DNA of 64,000 nt from Ophiura sarsii (taxonomy: Eukaryota; Echinodermata; Ophiuroidea; Amphilepidida; Ophiuridae), in NCBI GenBank assembly GCA_035610835.1, contig CM069457.1:19462658-19526657 (forward strand). The letters run 5' to 3'. The position numbers and the translations under genes were made by a program. Position 1 is the stretch's first letter. Every line of letters starts with the position of its first letter. Below the pieces are notes generated by a model that saw nothing but the letters and a program-made list of their open reading frames with translations, did no database searches and had not been told where the DNA came from. Shown piece after piece: positions 38,370 to 48,398 of this stretch.

Positions 38370-39128
38370 CAGTACAGTGTGCCTCAATAAAAAAAATACC
38401 ACATGACTTTATAGGGGGTCAAACACCAAAATAAAGTTAGTTTGCATTTGTTTCGGTTTAGTAATTACGGCGAACATACATACTAGGCGTAAATTCCTAG
38501 GGGGGAGATAATATCCACCAATATTTGATTATGTGGGATGGATAAATGGGGGATGGCCTATGTAACAGTAATCCCCCAATGTTATGCATGATAAAATACT
38601 CACTCTAATAGAAATGTCTGAATTCAGAACAAATTAAGCTAACTCAAGGCAATTATTGCAATAAATGCCAACATTTCCACGCACTTACCGCCCATGTATT
38701 CCCCCCAAAAAAGCCTCCAATTCCTCTGCGTTCTAAAACCAAAATTTTGTGTTCTACAAATGCCGAAAGGGGCAAACAAAATGTTGGTAGAAAAAGAGGC
38801 TTTAATTGAGTCCACTTGGCCAGTGGGTCACAACCGCCGTCACATGCACTCGTAGTTAACAATTCCATGGACATTTTATATAGAATGAGGCGATACGTGC
38901 TGCCAGCATGGTTTTCAAATGGGATTTCATGGGGTTATGGGCTGCAGCAATTTTACTGGGTAAAATTCTCGATGGTGAAAAACTAGGTTATTCGTTATAA
39001 CATATTATTTGCTCACTTGAATATTTTGAGTTGTTTTGGCTTAAACTCTTTATCTTATTTGTTTTCAATATCTTTCTTTCTTAGCAGTTATTAATTTAAA
39101 CACATTGTCTTTCTGTTATTACATGTAG
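38370..39128. other. No gene recognised
   Basis: AT-rich DNA between the two transposase exons. It ends in a plausible pyrimidine-rich acceptor (TCTTTCTGTTATTACATGTAG). Confidence 0.5.
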
Positions 39129-40500
39129 GTGTTGAAGTTACACTACCAAATGAGAGAGTAATGACTGTCAAAGCACTTGTGCTGAGCGCTGTGTTTGATT
39201 CCCCTGCCCGTTGTTTGTTCCAAATTTTCACCCAATTCAACGGAAAACATGGCTGTCCATACTGCACCACAATTGGAGAAAATGTTAAGACCAGTGAACG
39301 TGGTTCAACACAAACGTATCAATTTGACATCGATTCTCCTCAAACTGGCCATGGTCCTGAACGGACACATGCTCAAACTGTTCAGCACGCAGAGGAAGCG
39401 GAGAAGTTGACCAGACCAGGTAGTGTTGTGGGAGTGAAAGGCAAATCGGCCTTTCTTGATGTGCCAAAATTTGATATAATCCGCTCTGTAGCTCCCGACT
39501 ACATGCATGGGGTAATGCTAGGTGTCATCAAGATGTTACTTGGGTTGTGGTTTGACCCATCGTTTCGAATGGCGAAGTGGAGCATCAAGAAGAGTGTAAA
39601 GGAAGTTGATGCTAGACTCACTTCAATAAAACAACCCAGTTTAATAACACGGCCACCTCAAGCCATTGAGACCCATATCAAACGGTGGAAAGCGTCTGAA
39701 TTTAGATCATTTTAACTTTTTTATGCCATCCCTTGCATGTATGGTATTATGTCAGATCCATAATTTTGAGCACTTGATTTTACTTGTAAATGCCATGCAT
39801 ATTTTTATTAAATAACTCTATCAGTACAAAAAGCCTTCGTCAAGCTAATCAAATCGTCGCTGTTCTGACATACCGGCACATCACAACAGAAATAAGTAAA
39901 GAGATGTACCGGTATGTCAGAACAGCGACGAAATGTTGAAGACATTTGTATTTCAAATAAGAGAACTCTACCATCCAAGATATTTGACATGGAATGTCCA
40001 TTCGTTACTGCACTATGTCAAGAAGGTTGAAGACCTTGGTCCCCTATATACAATCTCTTGTTTTTGGTTTGAGGATTACAATGGTGATCTCCGTAAAATG
40101 TTTCATGGTACGAGAGGAGTTGAATTGCAGATGTTAACGGCAATGGCTATTTCCCCAAAAAATCCCATTGCTTGCCAGTCAACTTCGATATGGAAAACTT
40201 TCCTTCGAGTTGTATAATCACATGGTCAAAAGCGCTAGATTGTGCAAAATCAAAATTACAGAGACAATTTCTGAAACTGTAGAAATTGTTGGTGTGTTTT
40301 GTCGAGCACCTTCAGAATATATCAACATTGTGAGTAACATTTACGGACAATATGTCAAATATCTATGTTTAAAAGAATTTTATTTAATGGACGGGTCATC
40401 CAGAGTGAACTATATACAAGGACTAGGAAGCAGAACAACCACACTATTGTTTATGAACAGGAAACTGGATTTCAGTACGGAAGTGTGCTTGCATATATAA
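39129..40500 (+). pseudogene. EnSpm/CACTA-like DNA transposase, decayed main exon
   Basis: The exon starts at an acceptor AG (39127-39128) and reads GVEVTLPNERVMTVKALVLS. It then carries a CPYC metal-binding motif, VKGKSAFLDVPKFDIIRSVA, DYMHGVMLGV, and WKASEFRSF near 39700. The next segment has RYLTWNVHSLLHYVK, DLGPLYTISCFWFEDYNG and FHGTRGVELQ (39933-40150). These blocks, in this order, are those of animal and plant EnSpm/CACTA transposases (Tnp2 plus DUF4218-like part). Defects: a TAA in the FRSF(L)LFYA motif at 39713, frame changes and stops to 39850, a 76-bp hairpin insertion (39855-39930), and a frameshift near 40165. Degenerate family sequence (LVNAMHIF) is visible at 39785-39810. It cannot encode an active enzyme. 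Confidence 0.85.
39855..39930. mobile_element. 76-bp hairpin insertion with AAAT target duplication
   Basis: CGTCGCTGTTCTGACATACC and its inverse GGTATGTCAGAACAGCGACG form the ends of an almost perfect hairpin with a loop of about 30 bases. AAAT flanks both sides (39851-39854, 39931-39934). Taking out the element and one AAAT rejoins the transposase frame as RQANQMLKTFVFQIREL, which fits the family, so the insertion hit coding sequence. Confidence 0.85.
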
Positions 40501-40554
40501 AATGTCGCAGACAATAAAAAAAAAATTAATTTTAGGATTATGTATCTAACACTA

Positions 40555-40837
40555 AGTTTGAAATAGGTACATTTAGGTACATCCAACAATATTTAAGTCT
40601 GAAATAGGTACTATTTAGGTACTGTTTAGGTTTGAAACATTTTCAAGAATGGTATAAGTTCCAGATAGGTACAAAATAGGTATAAATTAGGTACAACAAT
40701 TAGGGTAGGTACATTTTAGGTACTTGCGTTAAGTGCCTACATGTACCTAATATGTACCTATTTCTTGATAAGGTACAATTCAGGTACATTTTCTGGTCAT
40801 TTTAGGTACACTGAAGTGTACCTATTTTCTGCCAGGG
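40555..40837 (+). repeat. Subterminal (T/A)AGGTAC repeats and 3' end of the EnSpm-like element
   Basis: AGGTAC or its inverse GTACCT occurs about 14 times in 280 bp (ATTTAGGTACAT, ATAGGTACTATT and similar). The block ends with GTACCTATTTTCTGCCAGGG. Read inversely, the end is CCCTGGCAGAAAATAGGTAC. Dense short subterminal repeats just inside the terminus are typical of EnSpm/CACTA elements. Here the terminal CAC would have become CCC. Immediately outside, at 40838, zinc-finger DNA begins. Confidence 0.65.
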
Positions 40838-41292
40838 CCATGAAAGGATCCATACCGTAAAACGGGGTGAATAGGGATATGGGGGTGAATAGGGACAAAA
40901 ATGGGAAAAGATTTTTAAATGTCACCTGGCAAGTTTGTGTACCGTAAAACGGGTCGAATAGGGACATGGGGGGCCCCATCTCCATATTCACTCCGTTTTA
41001 CGGTACAACTGGCCAGGTGACATTTAAAAATCTCTTCTCATTTTAGTCCCTATTCACCCCCATGTCCCTATTCACCCCGTTTTACGGTACTAAAGAGAAA
41101 CCATACCAATATTCATACTGTAATAAGAGACTAGTTCGGGTGATAAAACTATAGACATGAAAGGATTCATACTAAAGAGAAAACTAACGACAAAACGCAC
41201 CAATGTTCACGCTGTGACAGGAGTTTCTCTTATCCAAGTCGTCGGATGATAAGACCAGGCATGAAAGGATTCATACTAAAGAGAAAATTAAT
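40838..41292 (+). pseudogene. Zinc-finger relic, right piece
   Basis: It begins CCATGAAAGGATCCATAC, corresponding to the HERIH of a finger, and continues after a MITE with TAAAGAGAAACCATACCAAT. Two more fingers follow, with TGTTCACGCTGTGACAGGAG and CATGAAAGGATTCATACTAA. Stops and frame changes abound. The piece starts where the relic at 34461-34588 stops, so both may be one zinc-finger array split by later insertions. Confidence 0.75.
40855..41087. mobile_element. 233-bp foldback MITE with CCGTAAAACGGGGTGAATAG ends, TA duplication
   Basis: GGATCCATA|CCGTAAAACGGGG on the left and CCCCGTTTTACGG|TACTAAAGAG on the right give a TA duplication. Removing the element restores the zinc-finger linker sequence GGATCCATACTAAAGAG. 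The ends repeat GGGTGAATAGGGACATGGGG and its inverse several times. It has no coding capacity. Confidence 0.92.
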
Positions 41293-41482
41293 GGCAATGT
41301 CTATCTTTAGGGTCATGTGTTTTAAGCTCGCCTCCTTTCGCGTTACACGGATTTTGAAACCAAATATGCCATTAAAATTATAGTACGACCAAGAACTAAA
41401 ATGGTATGATCGGAAATGTTCAGGAAAATATCAGAGTTTTTTTAATTTAAATTTGCTAGCTGCTGTCGCTAGCGATGCCCGA

Positions 41483-41665
41483 GCATGCGCGGTCATTGAA
41501 ATCGCCATAACTTTAAAAGTATCCATTCGATTTTGTTGAATGAGGTATCAAACTGCGGAGAAGAAATTTGCTCATTCAATGTATATCTCAGATTTTTGGT
41601 ACCGATTATCTATTTTGAATTAGCTAACCTCAAATCACCTGGTCAGGGACTTTATGTGCTAGGTG
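41483..41665 (-). mobile_element. Half copy of the CACCTAGCAC foldback family
   Basis: GGTCATTGAAATCG, ATCCATTCGATTTTGTTGAA, GAGGTATCAAACTGCGG and GGGACTTTATGTGCTAGGTG follow in the order seen in the right arm of the satellite-borne element (25060-25235). It ends with GGTG|TA. The left arm is missing. Confidence 0.88.
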
Positions 41666-41669
41666 TATA

Positions 41670-42019
41670 TAAGGGGTTGACTATATTAAACAAGGTTAAA
41701 CTAAAATACCTATGCGTCCGGAGGACAGACAAGGGGATTTATGTTGGGGGGGAAATTGCGTAGCAAAAAAGAGGAGTTTAGTAGTTTTGGTGTTGTTGTT
41801 TTTTGGGGTAGGGGGAGAAGGTTAAATGTGCAAGAATGAGACCTATTTGTTTTAGTAAATATTTGGCAATATGGTTCATTTTAATGTGACACGAAAAATT
41901 AAATTGTTAACAATGTATTTGTTTGGATGTTTTAATACTAAAAGTTTGTTTGGCATTTTGGTTCATTTTGATGAGATTATTTTGTTACACAATGTCCAAA
42001 TGTGTCATGCCTCGCGTAA
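41670..42019. other. No gene recognised
   Basis: Contains G-rich runs (GTTGGGGGGGAAATTG, GGGGTAGGGGGAG) and AT-rich sequence. No coding similarity. Confidence 0.5.
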
Positions 42020-42089
42020 TATACTCCTCACTTAAAGACACTTGTTAATGTAGTTAAGGTATAGGCGTAAGACCTATATGAGGAGTATA
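42020..42089. mobile_element. 70-bp MITE with TATACTCCTCA ends
   Basis: TATACTCCTCA (42020-42030) and TGAGGAGTATA (42079-42089) are perfect inverted ends around AGTTAAGGTATAGGCGTAAG. Relatives are at 44254-44339 and 44364-44425. Confidence 0.8.
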
Positions 42090-44253
42090 TAAGGGGTTGA
42101 CTAAAGACATCAAAAAAAAGTAACGCGGCTGTTGTAAAAGCACCTATCATTTTAAAATTGTTACTCATATTCTAAAAATGAGCACACCAGGAGACGGACA
42201 ATTAAATTACGATGATTTTGACACCTTGTTTGTTAAAATCGATAAAGTATTGTTAAAATAATCAATCAATGGTAAAAAAAGCTGATTATGATTTAGAGTA
42301 GAACTGATTTGCTTTGATGATAGCAAAATTTAGTTCTTATATGACACGAAACATTCAGAATTTGTTATTTGAAATTCAGAACAAAATACGTATTTTAAAT
42401 TGTGGATGGCATCGTCTGACAGTGACAGATGAGGAGCCGGCGTTTATTTGCATTTTATGAATATTGTAATCAGATCAGTTGGGAATGACACCGGAACGCG
42501 ACGACCATCGTGTGAGATCATGAATAGTCATCATTCACAACGAATGACAGTTTAAGCTGTAACTTCCGGGTGAAGGATTGAAAGAGTGCGCTATACTGAA
42601 CCGGTGGCACCGGCCCGACTGAACCAAATCTCAACAATGGGAAGATAAGAGAGATATACACCTGCCTCGGTGCAATCGCCCTATATAAATTGAGGATTTG
42701 ATATGTACAGTATCCTCCTAGATGAGTGTCCAATCGTAAATAAAACAAAATTGAAAACCTTATAATTATTCATCATATATAGTCCATGCAGTACCCATAT
42801 CCATGATATGGGTACATGTTCAAACAACTCTGTAAAGTGGAACCAGAACTGTGACTTGAACTGTGACCCTCTAAAAGTGACTAATTTACATAAATAATTA
42901 ATGTCTAAATTCTGTTTTTACGGACATAACGGACATATTTAACTTAAAATTTTAGTGTTCACCTGGCTCTTGACCAATATGTATCTATTATTTGGATGAA
43001 ATTCAATCCGGTAGCCTTGCACAGAAAAATAAAAACCTAATTGAGTAATTGACCTCGTGTAGTTATTTCTTTCAAAATGGCCGACAAAAATGTGATTTTG
43101 TGTTTTATACCCTGTTTTTCTTGCTAGTGCCTATATAAAAAATGCCAATGCGACTTTTCAGAACACTTTTGCTAGCTCTTAATTTCATAGCAATGCCATG
43201 ACTAAATAGTGAACATTCAAGGACAACTTTGATTCTCCAAACAGGTGAGTGGGACATAAAAACGGAGGATTTTCAGGTTCCTAAATTTTCTGTCTAGAAC
43301 GGTTCCTTTCAACATAATAGCATTGAGCCGATACCCAAATCATAGATTTGGTATCTATCGAGACTACATCATATACGGTTACATACCTGAAAATTAGTTT
43401 AGTTACGGTGGTTGCGTGCCTGATAAATCCTCACTCTTCCGTCTAAATATTCATGCCTGTTCATCGAGACATGCCAGGCATAACGTGTAAGTTCTTCCGG
43501 CCAAACAAAGTCTAAATAAAGCTCGAAAATGATTAACACCCGACTGGTCTTTACATAAATTAAGTACAATGACCCAGCCCATAAACACTTCAGGGTTAAA
43601 ACCATTAACGTATACAAATGCTGCAACTAAAATTCGGTCGAAATGTTCTAAATGACGAGTCCAAAATAATCTTCTAATGCGGAAAGGCCACAATCGTGCG
43701 GGCCCAATAAATATCGCAATCTTTCTGTTGCGTCGTCGACGCTCCATTCTCAAATACTAAAGGTGGTGCGCAGATAAAGCAAGTTTTGCCACGTAAAATG
43801 TTATTATAAAGTGTATTCAAATTGCGGAATGTTTGAAAACAACCATTTCAAACTTACCAAACTAATAATCTCCAGATGTTCAATTGTGTATCCGGGTAGA
43901 GACATTGGCTATTTCTCATGTAAATGACGGATTACGTTCTGTCTAGACTGTATTGAAATAGTTCAAAAACCAATGTATAGCCATGCTACCAATGAATACA
44001 TAGTTTATGACATGGCTCCATGCATCAAATCCTCTTCTTGTCATGTAAATTACCTAATGGTACATTATGTCATGATGTAACGCCACGAGTTCAAATCCCC
44101 GGTGATAGCATCGGGCAGTTTACACAAGTATCGTGTAAACACATAGCCAACACGATCACCGCTATCATGACTATCTATACATACGCTTTATTCCGTGTGT
44201 TCAAACGGTCACTAACGTTATTTAGCAGTCGCACGTTCTTATCGGCTGCATAG
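42090..44253. other. No gene recognised
   Basis: About 2.2 kb of AT-rich sequence. Several frames of 75-100 codons are open on the minus strand (for example 43451-43753) but overlap each other and resemble nothing known. GCTTTATTCCGTG near 44187 matches the hairpin-array motif at 50.4 kb. Confidence 0.5.
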
Positions 44254-44339
44254 TATACTCCTCATTTACATGTATGTCTTAAAATGACATATTTTTGTGT
44301 AGTTAACGTATGGGCGTAAGACCTATTTGAGGAGTATTA
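44254..44339. mobile_element. 86-bp MITE, TATACTCCTCA family
   Basis: TATACTCCTCA at the left, TGAGGAGTATTA at the right, and an interior with GTGTAGTTAACGTATGGGCG that matches the 42020 copy. Confidence 0.78.
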
Positions 44340-44363
44340 TAGAGTGTCGGCTAACAAGCTGTA

Positions 44364-44425
44364 TATACTCCTCAAATATGTTTTACGCCTATACGTGAAC
44401 TACACACAAATGTGTCTTTAAAGGG
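44364..44425. mobile_element. Half copy of the TATACTCCTCA family, inverted
   Basis: TATACTCCTCAAATATGTTT and ACGCCTATACGTGAACTACA read as the inverse of the right half of the neighbouring element. Only one end is present. Confidence 0.65.
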
Positions 44426-44656
44426 GCGTGTTCCTCTCAAGTGTTTGTCCTGGACAAAAGTCACATGACTCCCTACGTATCTGAGTCTCCGTGTTTCCAT
44501 ATAATAATACCCATGGTGCAATAGATTTGCCGCGAATTTTAATCGCCCAAACGTAATGGTGAAATTTATTTACGAACGAAATAGGTGTCTAGAATCGTTT
44601 CAAAAAGTAGTGTTATGCATTATAATGAAATCAGAATTACAATCTCCTTCAGCATA

Positions 44657-46725
44657 TAGGGGAATATGGGGCAACTGGACCGTGGGGCAAGTGGTCCGAA
44701 ATGAAGGATTTTGTAATTGAATGGGCATACTGCTTTCTTTTGAACAGTACGACTTTTGTTGATACTTGACATATATCCTTACCTTCTACAATCCAAAACA
44801 TTTGGAACTTTAAGGTATTTACAGTGTGATTTTTCTCCAGATCTTTGAAGCCAACTCCTTGAGTGACTGATTAAAAATTCACAGATAGTATGGGCGATAT
44901 ATGAAGATGGGTTTAGATCATGTTTAATGTACTTTATATGATTGGCAGATATGCAACAGTAAATATATACATACAGTACAGTCGTCTTAAGATTCTAGGT
45001 GCATATTGCATTTGATTGGTGCTATATTGTAGTGTGCTTAGGGACTTTCCGAAATATGATTAAAACCATAGGTTGTGGTTGAAATGACAGTAAAATGGCG
45101 CATATTGCTATCTTGGGACATTGGTGGTTTGGATTTCCGATCAATATTATCATTTAAAGAATGCTTCAACTTAACTCCATCACGGGTATTCATTTGGTAG
45201 AGTTATTAGTTTATGAATTTGCAAATAACAAAGTACACCATTTCTTATTTTATCTAAAGACACTCGTCTACTCGTAGGACCCGAACACCGTAATATTTGC
45301 GAATTCAAAGATACTCGCTGGCTACAGAAATCTGTGATGTAATGGCTAAAAACAAAAATGCAGTTTTGCCTGTTTTTTCTGAAATATATTGGAGTTATTG
45401 ATTATTATGACAAATGGTGGTATGTTTTAAAACATTTTGGCGTAAAATTTATTACGTCACAGGCGTGTTTGAATAATGTTTCATCTCGACAAAGTGCTAC
45501 GTCATTTGTTGGGGCAAGTGGTCCGAAGGGGTATGGGGCAACTGGTCCGCCTGCAAAAACTTAATCAAAATTGTAAAATTCATTTTGAAAATTAGTTGTT
45601 AGTGTCAATAAAACATGACTCGGTATTGAAATGTGAATATAATATGAAATAATTCACATTCTTTCTAGTTCTTAGACATTTTGGGGCATTTCGGGTCTAA
45701 TACCACTATTTCTGATATTGAAGGATTACAATATGACATGAAATTGCTTTAGAATGGTTTAAAACCTCGGTATTATGAAATACCTCTTTATTATATTTTA
45801 AATGGTGTCTGTAAAAAAGGTATTTGCTATGACGAAATATCATGATTTATGTATTTTATCCACTGCTTTTTGTGTATATTAACCGTTGGGTCATCATTGT
45901 CATATTGACTAACTTCCCCTGTAACATGAAAAGCTGGCTAAATATCAAGATGGTTTATTATAAGTACTAAATGATGATTATGAAGTAAATAAAAGCATTA
46001 AAGAAAGGGGTATATATAGACAAATGTATGGGGCGTCTGAATATCACAACCATGTAACCATCAGTTCCCTGTCTCAATAGTACACCAACATAAACATGAA
46101 CAATATTATTACTTTGTATTGGGTATGAGTATATTGGCAGCGGGTCCTCTCATCATATCAAACTCTTCCCTAGCTATAGACATAACGCAACCAACTATCA
46201 ATGCTAACATTATAAGCGGGATCTGTTGTGTGATTTTCAGTTTTGGTTATGAGGTTGGAAACTAGGTTCATACCGTTTTATCTAATAAACGTGCAGTCGA
46301 AAATTGCGCTTGCTTTGTACACCATTAGTATTACTGCTTTTTACACGTTTAACACGAAAACTGTATAAAACATGGGTTTCATGAGACCTGTATCCTTTTT
46401 ACACGTTAAATAATATGAAAATGAGTTTGTAAAGAAAATACTGCCTAGTTACCGTGTTGTCAATCAATGATTTCTGTGTATTCTAACCGTTGGAACATAT
46501 AGGACCAGTTGCCCCAATGATGGGTAACTGGTCCGTGCCAAGTAAAGTTTTTAGTTAGTGGTAATTGGCCTTTTGTTTGGATATTTTTAAACATTAATTA
46601 TATGTTATATGTAAACAGTTACATGGGTGATATTTTTATAGCAATTCCATAAATATTTACACGAGCTTTAAGCTTTTATATCATGAAATATGCTTAACCG
46701 GACCAGTTGTCCCATCCTCCCCTTA
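44657..46725. mobile_element. 2.07-kb non-autonomous element with GGGGCAACTGG termini
   Basis: The left end is CATA|TAGGGGAATATGGGGCAACT and the right end TTGTCCCATCCTCCCCTTA|TAAAC, giving inverted ends of about 26 bp and a probable TA duplication. The motif GGGGCAA(C/G)TGGTCCG recurs inside, at 44684, 45511, 45536, 46501 (inverse) and 46518, so the element may be compound. No transposase is visible in its 2 kb. The remaining interior is AT-rich and unrecognised. Confidence 0.72.
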
Positions 46726-46859
46726 TAAACTTTTGGGCGATAATCCATGTTAAAAATGCATAACAATCGAAATATAAAGCATTTTAGCCTCCGATTTAAG
46801 TGATATTTGTATTTTGAACTCTATGTAATTTTATTTTCAAATTGTTTCATGTACATAGT

Positions 46860-46935
46860 CATCATTAGCTCTCACGGCAGAGCGCTGACTTCATAATCAT
46901 GAGGTCAGTGGTTCGAATCCTGCAAATGGTATATG
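46860..46935 (+). other. tRNA-like sequence, probably a pseudo-tRNA or tRNA-derived SINE head
   Basis: TAGCTCTCACGGCAGAGCGC looks like a D-arm (box A) and GTGGTTCGAATCC like a T-arm (box B). TTCATAA sits where the anticodon loop should be (CAT). The anticodon stem (CTGAC against TCATG), the T stem and the acceptor stem do not pair well, so a working tRNA is unlikely. Confidence 0.4.
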
Positions 46936-48227
46936 TTTTTCTGTTTGTTATTACACTTTATTTTTAGAAATTGACAGGATTGCTTAGTTTGCTATATTAT
47001 TGAATGTTGAATGATACTTTTTCATTTCACTACTACAATAAAGAATGTCCTATAAATACAATTGTGTTGACTATTACGTTCATTGAATTATGGCCCCTAG
47101 CTAGTCTATTAATGAACATTTTCTGCGAATGCCAATTGTTATGCATATAAAATAAGCCAGTCGGCTTATGTCCTTGAATCGATTTTTTTTAAATTTTCTA
47201 CACCACCGATATTTGTAATTTGCTCCAAAATTCAGAAAAGAGAGTTGTATCTCCAAAACTACATTACGCGGTTCACGGCTTTCAAGGCCTGATATGGCCG
47301 ACAGTACCTTTTGGCGTAGATTTGATACCGTGCTGAACTCATATCATGCTCATTGCTACGAGAGCGTAATTATAAAACGCTGGCGTAAGTGTCCTAAATT
47401 CTATCCCGTTCCCTAGAACCAAGTCAAGCTAGAACCTACGTTCTGATCATGCAAGCCCGGCATGCAAGGCTAGATGAAGTGTGCATGTCTGTTCACGTCG
47501 TATAGTGCAAGAACCAGGGTACCCAAAATGTAATCGTAAGGACCTAAACAAAATTTGCAAAATCCTTTTAATGGCAACTGTCTTGAAGTTATGACAATTA
47601 TTAGAGTCGCCCAAAATTTGCAATTTTTGCAATCAAGCTTAATTTCTTTTAGGATCACGTGAGCATAAAATAAACAAAAATGTGAGACTTGACTATTGCC
47701 GAATGTCAAATCGACTATAATCTAATTTTAAATGCAACTATAGATAAACGAAATATTCTCTGCGTAATGGTAATCCACGAACCAATGTTGATCAAGTTTT
47801 TGAAACATAATTATAAATGTCAATTGCATCTTGCTTTAATAAGATTTCTTTGTTACTCGAACCCCTGTTTGGATATGTTTTTGAACTAGGTCTATTTAAA
47901 ATCATAACCACAAAGACAATAGAAACTCTTTTCTTTTGTTGTAAATGCTGTGAATTCCAACACGCATTTGATAGACTTATTAAAAAGGCGCAAGTCAAAC
48001 CTTAATCTATAGGGGTCCCTATAGATGGATAAGTTGGAACAGATTTAATTTCACAGAATTATGGAAAATGCACATATCTCCTGTTTCCTGCATTTTAACT
48101 GGTTTTAAAAACCGGTGAAATCGGGAACTATATTTGTGATGCGATCTGTGAAAATCCGCCGGGGGTCGCAAAATGGTCGCAAAATGTGAATTAGGGGATT
48201 ATGGGCAAAATGTTTATAAAAAAAAAA
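46936..48227. other. No gene recognised
   Basis: AT-rich DNA. Overlapping short frames on both strands (47447-48005) show no family resemblance. Confidence 0.5.
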
Positions 48228-48398
48228 TCAAGTTTATTCCATTTACACCACATTACTGTTTCAATATGGTTGCACTCCTCAGGTATATAAAGTACTGTTT
48301 CAAGCAACCAATATCGTTGCACTCCACAGGTTAACCTAGGAGTGCAACCAGATTGGTTGCATAAAGCCAGTACTGTAGTGTAAATGGAATAAACTTGA
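48228..48398. mobile_element. 171-bp foldback MITE with perfect 21-bp ends
   Basis: TCAAGTTTATTCCATTTACA(C) at 48228-48248 is perfectly inverted at 48378-48398. The interior holds GGTTGCACTCC(T/A)CAGG twice, plus an inverse GGAGTGCAACC. No coding capacity. Confidence 0.85.

Noticed and set aside
39195..39508. Short frames on both strands within the transposase exon
   Set aside because: Shadows of the real frame that carries CPYC and DYMHGV.
43451..43753. 100-codon minus-strand frame
   Set aside because: Overlaps another open frame on the same strand and resembles no known protein.
46860..46935. Functional tRNA-Met
   Set aside because: Anticodon, T and acceptor stems do not pair adequately despite a CAT at the anticodon position.
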